Positions 45,688 through 59,088 of a DNA stretch of 64,000 nucleotides are shown here, piece after piece; the first letter of the stretch is position 1; each line of letters begins with the position of its first letter. A program made the translations under genes and the position numbers. A model generated the notes under the pieces. It was not told the origin of the DNA and made no database searches. It saw only the letters and a program-made list of their open reading frames with translations. Source of the DNA: Muricea muricata (taxonomy: Eukaryota; Cnidaria; Anthozoa; Malacalcyonacea; Plexauridae); the NCBI GenBank assembly GCA_963855995.1, contig OY979717.1, positions 2,601,179 through 2,665,178 of the forward strand. Reading direction: 5' to 3'.

Positions 45688-47190
45688 ATCAATTGCAGCT
45701 GATTTCCATGAGGAGCATGTTCCAAAAATAACTTTAACAATAAATATTAGAAGCTATTTCCAAAAAACTAAATGTAAGTTTGACAGTATCCTGCAGTGGA
45801 TGACCTAGCTTATTTACATCATTTCAGTGGTGAGATTTGGCGCTAAAAGGTTATATATATTCAAAAAAAGTAAACCTTATATAATAAACATTGAGCAGGC
45901 AATGATTGCATGATAGGAGACATTAGTTACAGTTATGTAGTTTCTTATTAATTGGTGACTCTATTCTTGCAGGGGTAACAACCGACAATATTATGTATAC
46001 TGATAACCTAGCCAGTGACCTCAACACTTCCACATATATGCAGTGATTTTGGAGATGGAGAAAAACAAGAGTATTGTGACTGAGAAATCAGAAAACCCTC
46101 AAAGCACAGGTGATATCAACTTTGAGCACTGTACACCCATACTCAAATGAAACAACCATAAGATATTGATCAATTTTCCCACAAATTACATATGGCCGAC
46201 CTAGAGAATAATCAGGGACCATACTAACAAACCAGACTGCACAGTGTGGCTGTTTTCGCCAAGATCTTGGGTGCGGAAAAGCTGTAAAATCTCAGGGCAG
46301 GGGTGCCAAAATGATCTAGGGGCGGCCTCCAGGGTGGCCAAAGGGCGGTAATTGCCCAAAATTATAAACAAATGGCGATTGTTGCAGGAAATCAGGGTGG
46401 TCAAGGCTATTCAAAATTATTACATAATGCACCTTAGGGCTGCCAAAAATTGTGACGAAATAAATCTCAGGTGCGCCAAAGCCATACTCTGCAGTCTGGC
46501 TAACAGATGGTCAATTAGTCAGACATGTTTAAATTTTGTATTTAGAAATTAGAATCACATAAAATTGGCTCACTGCCACATAAAGAAATATACCAGTGTT
46601 TCTATGGGCTCTTCTGAGTATTTGCAAGCTTCCAGCCGGCACTGCATCTTTCCACATTGGAATATAACCAAATATTAAACTTATGTTCATATTCCTACAA
46701 TCCTGCTGTTGAAGTAAAATTTCATAGAGTTTACATTTCTGACGTTTCACGTTTATTTCAAACGGCAATCACACGAAATTAACCATCATATCTACAGCAC
46801 GACTAATATCACCGTACTCTGATATCACGGCTATCTTACGAATTCTAATAATCTATAAAATATTTTACCTCGGCTTGTCACCTACCTCAATAAGGCTCAA
46901 CTTTTAAAATTCAAAACCCTTTTGAGATTAACTCAAAGCTTATGCAATTCTGCTTCTAGAAAACAAGAAATAGTACAGCTTTGACGCTAAGCGTGTTTGC
47001 TATCATTGTCAAGTACACCAAAAAAGTTTAACAGATAATATTTCGAAGTATTTCTTATTTCGCGTCCGCCATCTTGAAAACAAAGATTTATCACCATGAC
47101 AACAAGAAAGATAGTTAAAAAGGCCTGATAGGGAAGATGGGGAATAAACAGTAGATGATGTCATAGTGGCCGTTCACACTTAGCACAATA

Positions 47191-47811
47191 GAGTAGAGAC
47201 TACAAAGAGGGACCACTTCAGTCAAAAAAGCGTAAGGTCACAGCGTACTACACAGAGGGCTCACTTCATCACTTTTCCTATGATTTTGACGTAACGGCCT
47301 TTCGCTCAAAATTCCTACCCCCTGGAAAATTCAAAATGGCGGCGATGTTTAGGAGTGGAAAGACGGCGGTATAGAAAGATCTTAACAAAGATAAAGCAAA
47401 GAGGCATTCACCCCCCTGACAACTACCAATCCGCGTTACGCTTTTTTCGTCGAGTGAGCCCTCTGTGTAGTACTCTGTGGTAAGGTGCTGTCGTGATGAT
47501 TCGTCATGGGCGCCATGTTCCTAGCCAGTGCCCTAAATAGAAGCATTTCCCCCCGGTATTAGTACCCATTTTTAATATTTCAGGGGGAAAATGCTCCTGT
47601 TTAGGGCACTGGCTAGGAACATGGCGCCCATGACGAATATTGAATGCTTGTCTGAGTTGTCTCCCCCTGAAATATTAAAAATGGATACTAATACCGGGGG
47701 GAAATGCTTCTGTTTAGGGCACTGGCTAGGAACATGACGCCCATGACGAATCATCACGACAACACCTTACGCTTTTTTGACTGAAGTGGTCCCTCTTTGT
47801 AGTCTCTACTC
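47191..47811. mobile_element. Nested palindromic MITE with identical 48-bp inverted ends
   Basis: The left end 47191-47238 (GAGTAGAGACTACAAAGAGG through GTCAAAAAAGCGTAAGGT) is the exact reverse complement of 47764-47811. Inside, 47238-47268 pairs with 47448-47486 (ACTACACAGAGGGCTCACTT). A second inverted pair (47481-47545 with 47705-47769, around TAGGGCACTGGCTAGGAACA) also occurs as a direct copy at 47598-47639. No coding content. Confidence 0.75.
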
Positions 47812-50800
47812 TTTGACAATAGTGTCTGACTTAACAGATACTAACAAGGAGACTGTTCCTTTATTGCCTTCGGTTGACAACACAGAATCCTAAATCTGAG
47901 CCCTAAATCTGAACCGTCTGATGTGGATAAAGAGCAAAATAATGAAGTAAAAATACTTAAAAATAAGTATCATCCACAGCATTGGCTGTATTTGGTTTTG
48001 TTGATGAAATGAGCAACATAGTTTCCGCGGCTGATCTGTGTGCAGCGGTTCTGAATCTTTTTCCATGGGAAAGTCTCTTCGTTGGTGACTTTCTCATGGT
48101 CATGGCGCAGGTCTTTAAATGAACTTTAAATTACTAGACATACAGTATACACATAAATAACAAACCTTTTCTCTACTAGCTGTAGCTTGAACAGGATTTA
48201 GACTTTGTCGGTCGGCCCGTTCTCTCCCACAAAATGCAAGATGCATATGTAGTAGCTATCCTCGTACATTTAAAGTCATCTGCCCGACTACAAGAACGAA
48301 TCCACAATTCCTACGTTCTTTGAATTTTTTCTCGGAAGGAAAAGGATGAAAATTTATAACTTTTCCATCCGTTATCAACCTTTCAGAATAGCGCGAGTCA
48401 GTTTTACATGTACCCCAATTAACCATAGTAGACTCGGACACGACAACAATAATCAAACACAATAATCCACGGTTACACAAAATTGTTAAACCTTTTTTGC
48501 TCGTTTGAATACGTTAAATAATAAACAAAGTAACAAATTTCAACAATTTCTGCAGTTTCTATCTTAAAAACGGGAAAAAAACAAACTTTGCTCGCTAGTT
48601 ATGCCTTCGTGTAATAGTATCTATACATAAAGCGCGCAATGTTTAATTTGTCCGAGTAAGTGCTATTTTTAACACGTGGGGTGTGATATTACACCTTCGA
48701 ATATGTGTGGACACACAAACTTCAATCCACCTATACGACCCTCATGCCGGAATCCGTGTACACCACGCCGAAGATCTTCGGCATGGAGTTTGAAAACCCT
48801 TGGCGTAATGGCGTGATATTCTTTATTTTCACGTCATATAATGAAGCCAAAAAGGTGTAGTAGCTTGGTGCCATTTGTCACCTTGGCGTTAGGTTTAACA
48901 ACAACTGGCGCATCTTTGGCCTGAGGTTCACATAGATTCCACCTGACACATATTGCATTACGCATCTCATTACCATTATACCAGACAGTCAATTGCAATT
49001 ATTTCTGGCCAATAAGAACGCTGAAATGGCTGGTGGCAGCCAGCAAACTGCATAATGATAGGGCGCGTGTTTCACTGCTGAGTGGCTCTACCGTCTGTTC
49101 TCTATACTCTGGTTACATTGCCATGAAAGGTGCCTTGACATGAAAAATGTCACTGTTTCTCAAATTCATCATGAATATTAGTTAATAACTGTAAAATTAT
49201 GTGACTTAAACTAAAGACATTCAGCTGGGTTTAAAATTAACCTGACAGTCGAGTGGTTTTTGAGTTTTATCTATCTTAGACGCGACGAATTTTCTCCTTC
49301 TCTAGTTATGCCCAGGAACTTTTAAAAAAATATTTTTGGAGTCTTTGGGTACATTAATAATATAACGTGCTCGGATTTCTTGACAGGTTACGAAATAGCC
49401 GAGATATAAACCAGGGAATATAGGTGCAGTGCAATGAGAAAAATCCCCATAAAAAAGATCATGTTAAAGAAAATTTCCGAACACGTTTTATTACAGTGCA
49501 GCAAAGTTTGTTTGACGCTTTATTCTTTAAATTTTTGGTCACAATGTGTTTTTTCCGATTTCACTTTCTCTTGCAATTTTACATTTTAATCCTAGTATAA
49601 AATTCAAGATCATTAAGTCATGTAGGATTAAGAGTTATTTTTGGAGTGATACATTCTCTAACTTATAGGTTAGTGTTCCTGTTCAGTAAGATTTAACATT
49701 TACATACTTTGTTGTTTTTAGTATTTTCTCTCATCGTCATGTTTGTCTAGCTTTGTAATTTTGTTAATGGGATCTGTCTTGTCGGGACTTCGAGTCTGTT
49801 TGCTTATCCCTTATCTTACTCGCGGTATTGTTGTTATTTAAACCTATTATATTGTTCTTGTTTTTTAGCTGACTCTTCATCGTTGTAAACTTTTTGCGAG
49901 TTTGATTAAAGTTACAACTACTTTTGCCCATATTTCTTTTGTTTTTAAAAATTTCCGAAGATATTTTATTTTGAAAGATCGCAGACTAATTAGTAAAATC
50001 GATAAAAAAACAAAAAATGATAATTTCAAAAAATTTTTCATATAAATAAATGAGCTGAGCGAGTAATCTAATTGTTTTAGTCAGAATCTTTTCATTTCAT
50101 TTTTTTGTTTCAAGGTTATTTCGAGCGTTTTGACTTTAGTTCGTTGACCGTAAACATATTACATCGGTCATTAAATAATAATTTTTTAGTTCATACGGAA
50201 CGCCATAGTTACGCTGAAAAGAACATTGATTTGAAGTCATAGTTACGAACAGTGAACTCAAAAAAGACTGGAACGATAACTTGGCCGCCATCTTTGAAGC
50301 CAAATTGAAGGCCGCCATGAAGGCCAAGCCACCAAAATATGACCTATTTTCAAAAGCTCTTTTTGACCCTTTAACTTCGTGTTTTAGAGCCAGTTAGGTG
50401 CTAAATATTTTCTAGATAGATTGAAATTTCATGTACCTCAACTTTCTAGGACGTCGAGTAAGATTTTAAAATATTTTTTGGCTGCTAAAAATGAAAAACA
50501 GTTTCGGCGAAAACTTTGTCACGAAATATCTTTTTTAAACAACTGATACCTTTCGAGTTTTAACAGTTAGATGGAAGAGGCTTCCAAGAACTATCCGTAA
50601 CCGAAGTTGAAAGCTTTAAAACTAATGCTATCTGACGAAAAATATAAGTTTTATACGTATTTTTAAATCAACCATACAAATACACCACTTTGAAAACCTC
50701 GATTTACTCACGTTTTAGAAGGGCTACAGGAAAGACTAAAAGCTCAAAATAAACAACGATACCTGGACTTTAGCACAAGATAAGTTTTGGAAGTGTTGAA

Positions 50801-52014
50801 ATGTTTTAAAGCAATATATTCTTGAGTTGAAGAGCGTAGTTTGCTTCGTAGTTTGCTTCGGCACGTTGAAACTTTCGTCATTTTCCAGAGTAAAAAACTG
50901 ATAGGCCTCAATTTTTTCCGTAACTAAGTGTAGAACAGTCAGGACTATCCAGAAAACCAGGATCGCATCTTTAAAATTGAAGTCTTGCGATGAAAATTCT
51001 CATTTTTCATGTATATTTTCGCTCAAAAACAAACTTTTCACTCCTCGTAACTTTCCCCAGTCCTTTCGAACCAGCCATTTTCCCCGCGCGGTTCCAGCCT
51101 TTTGCTTCAAATTTGGCTTCATCCAATCATAGGACGAAAACATAGGAGTTATCGTTCCAGTTGTATTAGAGTTCACTGGTTACGAATGAGAAAGTTCTAT
51201 TTTAAGCTGACTTTGATCTCATCCATCAAAGAGAGGTATCACAAGAAAAGAATAGGAACACCACATTTTAAAAATTGTTGGTGTTGGAACTATAATGGCT
51301 AACAAAGCACTATTTAGATCATATTCTCCATCTTTCCTGCCAACATGATTACATTGGTTGGCTGTTAAACTTTTTGGCAGTTTTGCTAGTCAAGACAGCA
51401 AGGGGTTTTTATTTCAGTTTTAACATACAAGTTTAATTATTTTTCATTCTTCATTAACAAAACACCTTGAACTTTCTCACGAGTTATTGATCTACTCTGT
51501 AAATGTTTGAGCAGCTGAATGACACGAGTCTGATTAGGAATAACCAAACCACGATGATTCAAAATATCATTACTCAGGCAATCAGCGTCACGGATTCAGA
51601 GTTAGGATTGTTGTCGGTGCGATAAAAAGGGCTTAAAGCTAAGAGCGAATGCGGAAGGAGAATTTTAGTCAGTGTGAAAATTAATTTCTCTTCAAAATGA
51701 GTGCTGCATCTTCTCACCATTACTGTATGATAATACTACTCTTTTGAGTTTTCAAAATTATTTCATCGGTTCTATGCGTTTACAGCATAAAGTATAAGCA
51801 CTTAAATGAATTCTTCATGATATTTGCATGTTTGTCATTATTAATTACACTCTGCATGTTGTTTGAAAATTATAGGATGTTTACTTTTCATTCTTTTATC
51901 TTCCAAGTCCTGACAATATATTTGATTAATTTTGTGCCAGGTCAGCCTGTATCGAGACCAACTATTACCATTTCGTGTGTATTTATTGCTTCGGAAAAAA
52001 ACTAAAAGACCACA

Positions 52015-55000
52015 ATGTTGTTTGCAGCAATTATTGGTCTTGCTTGCATTGGTATTTTAGAAATTAAAGGTTAGTTCATTTCATCCGTATAGTATAATGT
52101 ATTGTTGTCTTTTGCAGATGCACGTACCGAAATTAATTAGTATTTTCCTGCGTTTCTTGTAAAAGATATATTCGGCCCTTAAATTGAATAAAAAGGGGTT
52201 TAAACTTGTCAATCACTCACGCATGGAATGAGGATAGTCTTTTGAATAGTTTTACACACAATTTTTTTCATTGGCTAAGCTGAGATGTTATACTACTTTA
52301 TGGTCAGTTTTCACAATTGAACTATAACTAGTACTGTGCTAGTGGGTACAGACGTACTACTAGTAGGAACGGGTTCGTTGGTGGTCGTGGTGTGAGGCAG
52401 GGCTGCCAGGGCAGTGAGACAAGAGCTACAATTCATAAACTTAATTTATATAATACCTCATTAAATTCTGGTCATTAAATTGGCTGATTATGGTCACAAG
52501 ATATTAAATAAAAAGTTCCATTTTCCAAGAGTGCAGGGGAAAACGTTCCATTGCACTCCTAGGAGTGCGATAGTTTGTTCCATTGCACTCTCATGTTTTC
52601 AAACAAAACACATCCGTCAAAAAGCTCTTCGTACGGTCTTCGTAGTTTACTTTAGGCTGGTTTCGGTCTTGAGATGAATGCGAAATAATCCAAATACTAA
52701 AATATGACTTAAATATGTGTTGTTTTAAATGTCGAATAAATTGTTCTCGAAAAACAATAGTCAATAGTAAGAATAGTTTCATTTGGTGAAAGATTGATTT
52801 CACCTCATGAAAATATTCTTACCATTGCACTCATAAACATTCATTATTTTTATGTTGGTACAAATTTACCTTACACTTCTGTACATTTTAAAATGCCTCC
52901 ACCACAGCCGCTCCTTTCACATTCAAGTGCGTTGCATTAATAAAACTAATTTTACCTTATGAGCAAAAGGTCATAGTGAAGTCTGTTATGGCAAGTATGG
53001 TTGTTTCAGTGATGGCGGAGATTTTAGTGGAATCTTTACTCAGCTTCCAGCGTCATCTGCCAGCGTTGCTCCAACATTTACTCTGTTTACACGGCGCACA
53101 CAATCCACTCACCGTGAAGGAATGACATTGAATGATTTTAATTTGACCAAACTACAAACATCCACCTTTAATGAAAATTCTTCAACGAAACTTATTGTCC
53201 ATGGTTATATTGAACCAAAGTTCGGTGTTCATGATTGGATGTTACGTATATATGAAAAACGAGCTGTTGATTAAGAATGATTATAACGTCATTCTTCTTA
53301 GTTGGCATCATGGTAACGATTTTCCATACGTTCATGCTGCAGCTAATACTAGAATGTTGGTGCTATGGTAAGCTACGTCCACTCTCTTTAATCGAATATT
53401 TTTACAGTAAACAAAAAATTTCATAAATGTACAATTATAATTAACTATCTATTTTCATACATGTGCCTGGTTACTTCATGTCTCCTCATGAGGACAAATT
53501 ATTGGTTGATCACATATTATTGATATTAACTAGTTGAAAGCTAAGTTTTCGTGCATTTGCAGTTATTAGGAACTAGCAGGAAAGTGAGTCGCAGAAGGTC
53601 TGGAACGATGTCATGTTGTATTCGTATTAAATGACAAATTTGTAGACAAAACTCTACCATCTCTACTCTAACCATGTACCCTGCCAGAAACGCTATTTGT
53701 CGCAAGTTTGTCATCAAGTAGCAGAAAGCCTGTTGGTTTTATCAAGTTGCACGAGATCAGCACCACATAATACAAAATAAACAGAAGAGCCACTCGAGTC
53801 AGAACTTTCAAGCTTGTGTTACAGCACATGTCGTATTGCGCATGTTCATGATGTATTTTTGCAAGTTCTGGCCAGTCAATTGTACATTCTGGTCAACAGA
53901 AACGCTGAACTGGCTGGCTATTCTGCCATTATTCTATCAATTGCATAAAATAGAGGGACATGTCGCACTGCTAAGTGGCACAATACTGTTTATTCCTTAT
54001 ACTGTTTCAGCACGGTACCTCCTCCCCGATTATCGAGCTGGGTTACGGCGTTGCATGAAGTCTAGATTTGTGAAAAGCAGACTTGATGCAACTTGATAAA
54101 CGTTGTTGAAACAACTTGCATCAATAAAAAGTCTTGATAGTAAACTTGCATTAAGCTGGTTGACAATTGCAACTTGCATCAGAGCCGGAGCATGCGATGC
54201 GAATGGATGCTGGTATCAGTTTAATGACTGCCTGGTAACAAGCCTGCAGCAGACCTGCTGCTGGTTTTCCGGTTTTGGCTGTGTAAATTCCCACATTTCA
54301 AAGTTCTTTGAGCTAAGAGTGTTTTTAATATCATTTTATTCATCTCGCCAGGTTGAATCAACTCCAAGAGGATTTTAGGTGGTTTATCTTTGTTTAAATT
54401 AATTTCACTCTATTTGAAAGAAAACGGAATGGTTTTTAGCGGAACTGTACTCGGTATTTTGTAAGTGATTTCACACTTCAGGATGCATGCCTAACTGTTT
54501 AATTGAAATATTTGTTTTCTTGATAGTTATCAGAATTTCTGCTATTTATTGTAAATAGCACTGCAACAACATGTGACCAAATTCACGTAGTTGGCTTTAG
54601 TCTTGGCTCTCATATTTCTGGTTACGCTGGTAAAAGGTGTTTGAAAAAAGGATGTGTTTTGCAAAGGATAACGGGTTTGTAAAAATGTCACTATAATGTA
54701 TTGTAACGTGAAACGGAGCATTTCGGATTGGTTAACACGTGTACTTAACAATGCAACGGTGCACGCCAGAGAAGCTATAGACAAAGTCAAAGTAACCCTG
54801 ATGTAACAAACCAAATTAACCATGCATAATTTGCCGGGGCATACATAGCCAATTTGAGAAACCAATATTTTCAAAACGTTGAAATCTGGATAAAGTCGTA
54901 GGGAGGGCATCTCACTGTAAAAGGAAACCAATGCAATACTGCTGATGTAATTAATACATTGGTATTACATCGTTGTCTGGCATTTTTTACTTTAAAATAG

Positions 55001-58000
55001 AAGCCCTAGAAGTTGATCTCCTTACGTCTGTTAGTTTCCCCTTCAAAAATCGACGCCCCAGTTACGCCCGATGATTTGAGTAATTTTTCATTAAGTTATA
55101 GAACATGCAAGAGGTTCGTAGCTACTCAAAAGCTAACATACTTTTTGGCAAACGCCTTCTGATGGCGTTTTCATGTTCTACGGACCTTTCCATGTTCAAA
55201 ACTAGATGAAGCACGCCAAAATTAATTATGATTCATTTGGCAGGGCCTCTTATATATTGGCTAATGATCATTGGTGTATAAAACATACTTATATATGTTT
55301 TCGGTTCCACTGTTTATCTCTTAGAAGAGGCTTACAAGCGTATCTCTTAAAAGAGATTCGTTGAAACAGGTGCATGACTAGCAATTTTTCCTGCTATATT
55401 TATGTCCTTACATTCCCCCCTAATGTATGCGAACTGAAAGGTTGATGGAATCCAGGATATACTTAGCAGTACATAAAAAACCTCCATAGGCACATACCTA
55501 CGTACGCTTTTTTCATGGAGGGCTAATAACTTTTTCTTTGACGTATAGGGTTGGATCCTGCTGGTCCTTTATTTGATGTTGCAAATCCATCTGTTCGATT
55601 AGACCGTGGAGATGCAAAATTTGTTGATGTTATTCATACTGATATAAGACTAACATCTCTCGGCATTGTTGGTAGTTTTGGTGTAGGCCGTCCTATTGGT
55701 GATGTTGATTTTTATCCAAATGGCGGCTATCACCAGCCCGGATGTCGTGATTTTACCATAGGTAATATATTATGGGTGGAATGTAAATCTTGTACAGTTG
55801 TACGCGATGTCTTATGATAGAATCTTCGTTATTGACAATTATTATTTAGTTATATTAGTCCGTTGAAATCTTCAACAACTTACAAGCCGCTATCAGGATG
55901 CATTCGCATGGCGTGCGAACGAACGAACGAACGCAAATTTGTTCCATAAAGACTTTTTGCAAGTTGATTGTTAAACTTGTTATTCACAACCTTGCTGCAA
56001 GTTGTTTCAACAAGTTGTAATAAGTCTGCAAATGACCAGTACCAACAAGCCTGATTTTACTGGACATAACTTGTTGAAGGTTACAACAAATGAAGCCGTC
56101 ACAACTTGCAAATATCTGTGTAGAGATAGTTGCGATGTTTTTTTCTAATCTACAGTTATTTTTTTTTAGATCTAAATATCATTCAGACTATGAAAGATCT
56201 GGTAATTTGTAGTCATGCTAGAGCAGTTCTATTTTTTCTTGAGTCTATCAACAGCAAGTGTATGATGCGCAGTTATAGCTGCTCTAGTAAATGGTTGTTT
56301 GATAATGGTCAGTGCTCATCTTGTAAAGATTACCATAATGAATGTCAAATTATGGGCTCTCATGCCAGGATACCACCATCAAACTTGCCACAGCAGCACT
56401 ATCTCGCAACACAAGCTCAAAGTCCCTTTTGTGGTAAGTGTTGTGCGAAAGAAGGCTAGCATGTCAACACCTAATGTGTATTTTTACTTGAGAATTAGAT
56501 TGTATAGTACATAATTCAGGATCGCAGAAGGGTAAAATAGAATCTTGGAGTTGTCTATTTTTTGGCTCAGAAAATGAGATTCTAATATTACATTCCATGC
56601 ACTGGACACGATTTCATGAAAAGTACAACAAAAATGGGAAAGATATGAGCAACGAAGAAGAGATTTTTTGCGCTAGGAAAATAGAATTTATCATCTGAGC
56701 AGAACCAACCATCCTAAATGAACAAAATCAATTATCCTACATGAACAACGTCAGTATCCTACAAGAACAAAATCAACTATCCTACATGAACAAAATCAAC
56801 TATCCTACATGAACAAAATCAACAATCCTACATGACTGATGCTGGAATCTTTTACAGGCTATCATTACAAAATAACGATTTACACAAGTGATTCATTTCG
56901 CGGTGGTCTGGAAAGCGCACTTCATGTCACACTTACTGGAAAAAATGGTTCCAAAAATCTGGATCTAGGAAAGTATGCAAATATTAATTGACATCATTAA
57001 GACCTTTTTCCATCATAAAGCTTCAGGATTTCGTGATTGGACACTACCCTTAGGAAAATTGCACATTTGATTTCATCAACTGATCCGAACGTTGTACCCC
57101 AATAAAATTACTGGTTATAACGTTTGATAATTTCAATACTTATTTGAATTGCCATTTCATGCATATAAAAAGGCCCAAACTTTAACCCTAACCGTGATAA
57201 TCCCAATAATTTATTGGATAAAATAGTCTGATAATAATCTTACTGGGTTACAACGTTCGGGTGGGTATAATTTCACATATGAAGTGTTCCAATTCCACAT
57301 ACGAAATTTCAAAATCTCATGTGTGAAATTATCATTTTCACATGTGAAATGTCCATTTTCACATATAAAATTTACTTGACGTGATTTTTTTGTACAAAGC
57401 CTACTTTCTACTTGTCGAATTAGTTCGCGGGCCGAACAGAAAAGAAATAGGAACGGATCGTACTTGCTCGTTCGGATATATTCATAACCAATTTTAACCA
57501 GTTATGGTGCCGAATGCTCTTCACGTCGTGCGAACAATTCGCCAAGTGAAAAATAGGCGAAGGTATACGTTTCAGAAATTTCAGAATACTCAAATCCTAG
57601 ATATTATTCATGACACCTCGCATACGGCAGATCAAGCAATTATTTTACAGTTATTGAAATGAAATCCAGATAAGACACATGTGTTTACTATCCATTCAAA
57701 TGTAGGACAAATCCTCTCACCAGCGGATTTACAAGAGGGTAAATAATTTATCAACCTAAAATGATCATCATGCTTTGAGATTGGCCCTTGAAACAAAAGT
57801 TGGCTGCAACCCCCTATACAAGACGTCATCTTCACTATATTACACTCGGGCTGATGAGAGAGGAAACTACCTGTCGAGTGTCGGTAGTAAATTTGTTTCG
57901 TACATGTTCAGGCGAAATCACAAGCGAGGTGCATCACAAACATTTGTGGTTCTGACCGAAAGCAATCTTGGTGAGTTGCAGAAGATTAAGATTGGATATA

Positions 58001-59062
58001 AAAAGCTTTTTGCACTTTGGCATTGCAACCGAGCTGGTCAGCTACGGAGTAAGTACTATTTATATTCATTCTATATTCCTGTATTCTCATTGGTTAAGAG
58101 CCTACAGATAGTTATGCGTATTTCGGCGCAGACAAAATAAATCTCGTATCTGACAAGGTCAAATTTTGACCTTGACAAATAAATGTCGTATTTATCATGT
58201 CCATACGGTGCCCATGTAGTTTTTCAGCGGTATCTCGCATGAATTTCAAAAGTGCCGTTATTTTTTTTTAATTGTTTAAAAACTATTTGTTTTATCTTTG
58301 TATTCGCATCGCCGATTTTTCGTGGGGAATGAATTATAAAAGAACTATTGAATTCGGCTTTCGCAGGATATCAGAATTATTCAGACCTCGGTCAGGGTTA
58401 TCTGCCTCACATAACGCTGACCTCGGTCTGAATAATTCTGTGTACCCTGCTCAGCCTCATCCAATAATTCTTAATTATTATCTACCCTGGACTGATAAAA
58501 TAAGGCCGGGAAAGGTCAAAGGATAGTGATTTCCTTGAATAAACAACCATAGATTTTTCCAGAACTGAACATTAAATGTGTTCAATGAGTATGCATAGTT
58601 TTAAAAGTATATGACAATTTATAAACTAGATTTATTGTTCCATTAATTGGCGTAGCAGTTCTCAGAGTTTCCTTAAATTTATTAGTATCAAAATTTTCAG
58701 CTAATCAGTATAAATCAGATCGCTGTTCCTGCATGATCTCTGATACGTGAGATTTTTAGCAAAACAGGCAGGGGTTAGAATCCCCACTGTGGCTTGTTAG
58801 GGTCGTTAGAGTAAGGGATTCGATTATTTAAAATTCTAAAACGCAAATTCTTAGGCCTGGGAACGAGATCAATGATGCGACTGACCAGGCATCAATGATG
58901 CGACTGACTGTTGCTACGGCAACCTCAGGTCCTAGAATCTAGGTTTTTATGCGAGGCTTTATTTTAATTTTTAGATACACAGCTTGTTTTAATCGTTGGA
59001 TGGTATTTTACATTGATGAAGAGGCCGATTTCTATAAAGGAACTTGTAATTGTCCTAGTTGA
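52015..59062 (+). CDS. Pancreatic-lipase-like triacylglycerol lipase with PLAT domain (frameshifted exon 2)
   Basis: Secreted lipase of the pancreatic/lipoprotein lipase family. Exons: 52015-52069 (signal peptide MLFAAIIGLACIGILE), 52970-53367, 54527-54674, 55549-55761, 56170-56433, 56858-56972, 57912-58048 and probably 58975-59062. Mature start EVCYGKYGCFSD matches the family. The catalytic triad is complete: Ser in GFSLG, Asp in RITGLDPAGP, His in CSHARAVLFF. The DVDFYPNGGYHQPGC block is also present. The PLAT/C2-like domain is seen in YHYKITIYTSD and TFVVLTESNLGELQKIKIGY. Exon 2 needs two opposite frame changes (a +1 or +4 near the ATATAT at 53247, a -1 near 53352) to follow the family. 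The last exon (FNRWMVFYIDEEADF) needs a phase that exon 7 does not supply, so a short exon was missed or lost. Pseudogene or sequence error is possible. Confidence 0.85.
56700..56835 (+). repeat. 23-bp minisatellite in lipase intron 5
   Basis: About five to six tandem copies of ATCCTACATGAACAAAATCA plus ACT, with minor changes (CAACGTCAGT, CAAGAAC). It ends ~20 bp before the acceptor of lipase exon 6 at 56858. Confidence 0.8.
58372..58440. repeat. Perfect 24-bp hairpin in the lipase 3' intron
   Basis: CAGAATTATTCAGACCTCGG followed by TCAG at 58372-58395 is exactly complementary to 58417-58440, with a 21-nt loop. It looks like the core of a short foldback element. Confidence 0.8.
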
Positions 59063-59082
59063 AGTCCTGTAAACAGAGATCA

Positions 59083-59088
59083 AATAAA
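59083..59088 (+). terminator. Polyadenylation signal AATAAA after the lipase
   Basis: It lies 20 bp after the proposed lipase stop codon at 59060-59062. This supports the assignment of the last exon. Confidence 0.5.

Larger units (their letters stand above)
44948..52014. other. Intergenic region upstream of both ARMH1 and the lipase gene
   Basis: The flanking genes are divergent here, so both promoters should lie in this interval. It contains an element with a 6-bp duplication (45071-45687) and a nested palindromic element (47191-47811). An imperfect inverted repeat with CAGTGAACTC and CTGGAACGATAACT lies near 50245-50281 and 51140-51178. No coding exon is supported. Confidence 0.5.

Noticed and set aside
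54542..54931. 129-codon minus-strand open frame
   Set aside because: It overlaps lipase exon 3 (GFSLG) in antisense. The lipase reading has strong family support.
58770..58795. B-box-like GGGTTAGAATCCCC suggesting a tRNA
   Set aside because: No A box at the right distance and no cloverleaf. At most a SINE remnant.
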